52,982 bases of DNA from Fidelibacterota bacterium (GTDB taxonomy: Bacteria > Marinisomatota > Marinisomatia > SCGC-AAA003-L08 > GCA-002719095): assembly GCA_002705575.1 (NCBI GenBank), contig PAHI01000038.1:1-52982 (forward strand). Direction: 5' to 3'. The notes beneath the pieces were generated by a model that saw only the letters and a program-made list of their open reading frames with translations, did not search any database and was not told where the DNA came from. Position numbers and translations under genes: made by a program. Shown here in pieces: positions 51,501-52,982 of this stretch. Position 1 is the first letter of the stretch. The number at the start of each line of letters is the position of its first letter.

Positions 51501-52982
51501 TTACTTAATCAACAGCATTCTTTTTGAAATTGTTTGATTTGGTGTGATTAAAGTATATATATACACACCAGAAGAAACATTAGTTCCGTTTTTATCAGTA
51601 CCATCCCAAGAAACTTTATAATTTCCTGGCGAAGCAAAGCCATCTGATAGAGTTGTAATATGATTTCCAATTATATCATAAACCTCAATAGAAATCTCAC
51701 CTGAAACACCAACGCTAAAATTAATATCTGTAACAGGATTGAATGGATTTGGATAGTTTTGGCTTAAAGTAAAATCATTAGGTAATATCGATACATCTTC
51801 ATTATCCAATACTTCACCTAAACCTAGCTCACTTATGATATTAAAAGAACTACTACTAGTTGGAAAAGTACCATCACCAATTACATAGGTTGGATCCACC
51901 TTGTATTCATAAGGATATAGATCAGTATCAGAATTGATTTTATGCATAACTCTAATCTCAAGCGCATTTCCGCCTCTATAACCTGGTAAAGCTGTTCCAC
52001 CAAAATCACAAGGATCTGATACAGAACCAATCAAAGTCATATTTAATTGTTCTCCTGTCCAAACTCCTGAACCTACTAAAATTTCTCCATACTGAGCATC
52101 ATCTCCACATCCATTATTTACAAGACCCTGCATGTCAAAAACACCAATCTCATCACCGACATCTAATGTAGTAATAACCGCCTGAAAAACAACTAACGCG
52201 GAAACACCTGTATCATCAAGCATAACATTATAATATTGACCACAAGTAGAATTATCAATTGCTTCTCCACCACATTCACCGCAAGCATCTTCTACTGCAG
52301 AACCATTACATACACCTGCACAATCTTCTACAGCACCACCACCCCAAATACCAGCGCAGTCAGCTTCTAATGACGGTAATTCAAGAACTGTACCATTAGC
52401 TAGAGCAGCAAGAACACTGAAAGCTGGCTGATCTGCTGCTGGGCTTAAAAATCCAGAAGCAAAAACTACAGCACTTCCACCGCCTAATCCTGATAAAGAT
52501 GCATCAAAAACTGCAATAGCTGCACCTCCTGCTGGAGCAATACCAATTTGATAGTCTGCTGCAGCTACTGGACTATAACCAGAAAATTGACCATAAGCTA
52601 AATTTGGAATCAAAACGGTTCCATTGGCTAATATATCAACTGGAGGAGCATCAGTAGAACCATGATAAACTTCAAGCCCTACATTACCATCTGTTGCACC
52701 AAACGTTGTTTCAGTTGCATTTAATATAAAAGGAGTAGTCAGGTCTCCTAGAAGTCCACTTGCTACAACAACATATGATTTTCCAGCTTCTAGATCAAAA
52801 TCTTCTGTGTAAAGCACATCTGTATCTCCAGCCGCTGATATCGCAACACTAAACATTTTTGGAAGTTCAAGTACAGTAGTTGCTGTTCTATACGCAACGC
52901 TCGCTATGGCTACAGTACCATCCACCCAAACGTCAACTGTAGGACTAGCACTATTGTGAATAATTTGAACATTGACAGTAGA
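51501..52982 (-). CDS. DUF4397/T9SS-sorted secreted surface protein, N-terminus beyond the window (partial)
   Basis: The frame is open to the right edge (493 codons seen, start not visible). Two DUF4397-type units come first: VQIIHNSASPTVDVWVDG at the edge and LEVYHGSTDAPPVDILANG about 100 residues later. A Cys-rich linker follows (DCAGVCNG, EDACGECGG), then a domain shared with the left-edge protein (VGDEIGVFDMQG, GEILVGSG, CDFGGTALPGYRGGN). The last 88 residues form a type IX sorting domain of the FlgD-like class: LSQNYPNPFNPVTDINF, VYDIIGNHITTL, WDGTDKNGTNVSSGVYIYTL, ending KRMLLIK. It is therefore predicted to be exported through T9SS and attached or released at the surface. Confidence 0.9.
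   Translation of the reverse strand, partial: STVNVQIIHNSASPTVDVWVDGTVAIASVAYRTATTVLELPKMFSVAISAAGDTDVLYTEDFDLEAGKSYVVVASGLLGDLTTPFILNATETTFGATDGNVGLEVYHGSTDAPPVDILANGTVLIPNLAYGQFSGYSPVAAADYQIGIAPAGGAAIAVFDASLSGLGGGSAVVFASGFLSPAADQPAFSVLAALANGTVLELPSLEADCAGIWGGGAVEDCAGVCNGSAVEDACGECGGEAIDNSTCGQYYNVMLDDTGVSALVVFQAVITTLDVGDEIGVFDMQGLVNNGCGDDAQYGEILVGSGVWTGEQLNMTLIGSVSDPCDFGGTALPGYRGGNALEIRVMHKINSDTDLYPYEYKVDPTYVIGDGTFPTSSSSFNIISELGLGEVLDNEDVSILPNDFTLSQNYPNPFNPVTDINFSVGVSGEISIEVYDIIGNHITTLSDGFASPGNYKVSWDGTDKNGTNVSSGVYIYTLITPNQTISKRMLLIK

Overview
The window is visibly AT-rich, very densely coded and almost entirely on the minus strand. It looks like a chromosomal segment of a free-living, Gram-negative bacterium of the FCB superphylum, most plausibly a marine Candidatus Marinimicrobia (SAR406)-type genome. 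The reasons are: a type IX secretion (Por) C-terminal sorting domain with the YPNPFNP signature at the right edge, a PorV homologue next to a second sorted protein, a GWxTD-motif lipoprotein, Cys-rich surface linkers of the VEDxCGxCGG type, a DUF5683-like protein, and a short GT5 'glycogen synthase family' gene beside a large lipoprotein, an arrangement I remember from Bacteroidetes. The taxon is inference; no rRNA or tRNA gene is present to test it.

Layout, in transcription order from right to left. (a) 52982-51501: C-terminal part of a secreted DUF4397/T9SS protein, closed by a clear terminator. (b) 51413-46357: propeller-like secreted protein, GWxTD lipoprotein, Fe-S PD-(D/E)XK nuclease, GNAT acetyltransferase and SDR reductase. 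(c) 45148-46254: the only plus-strand gene, a GTDC1/DUF3524-type (queuosine-tRNA mannosyltransferase-like) glycosyltransferase, divergent from mtaB. (d) 45079-1614: an unbroken run of about 40 colinear genes with overlaps or very short gaps. It begins mtaB-dNK-purN-purH and continues through the rod-shape block mreB-mreC-mreD-mrdA-rodA, a CpoB-like lipoprotein, the GT5-like gene with a repeat-rich lipoprotein, an outer-membrane protein and a TPR lipoprotein. Next come rpiB-glyA-nrdR, mlaE-mlaF-mlaD, and porV followed by two large secreted/outer-membrane proteins. After these come a DUF5683-like gene, bamD-nadD-antiporter, ftsE-ftsX, grpE-dnaJ, a putative PilM/PilN-like inner-membrane set, rsmD-coaD-pta-fmdB and icd-obg. 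(e) 1509-1: N-terminal part of another secreted Cys-rich repeat protein, starting at TTG behind a strong Shine-Dalgarno. It shares a domain with the protein at the opposite edge.

Functionally the window is an envelope-biogenesis and housekeeping segment: cell shape (Mre/RodA/PBP2), division (FtsEX), outer-membrane assembly (BamD), lipid trafficking (Mla), T9SS cargo and shuttle, nucleotide and one-carbon metabolism, and protein folding. No CRISPR array, insertion sequence, integrase, tRNA or rRNA was seen. No non-coding stretch exceeds about 110 bases.

The points most worth a second look are these. nadD is split by a +1 shift at an A10 run although it sits in a perfect ATGA overlap with bamD. 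mlaF, and probably the GWxTD lipoprotein gene, appear to start at AUU/AUA. FtsX carries a 12-cysteine periplasmic insertion, and DnaJ keeps only the inner half of its zinc domain. An M6-like secreted protein has lost its HExxH site. Acidic D-x-N-x-N-G calcium-type motifs recur inside several unrelated envelope proteins.
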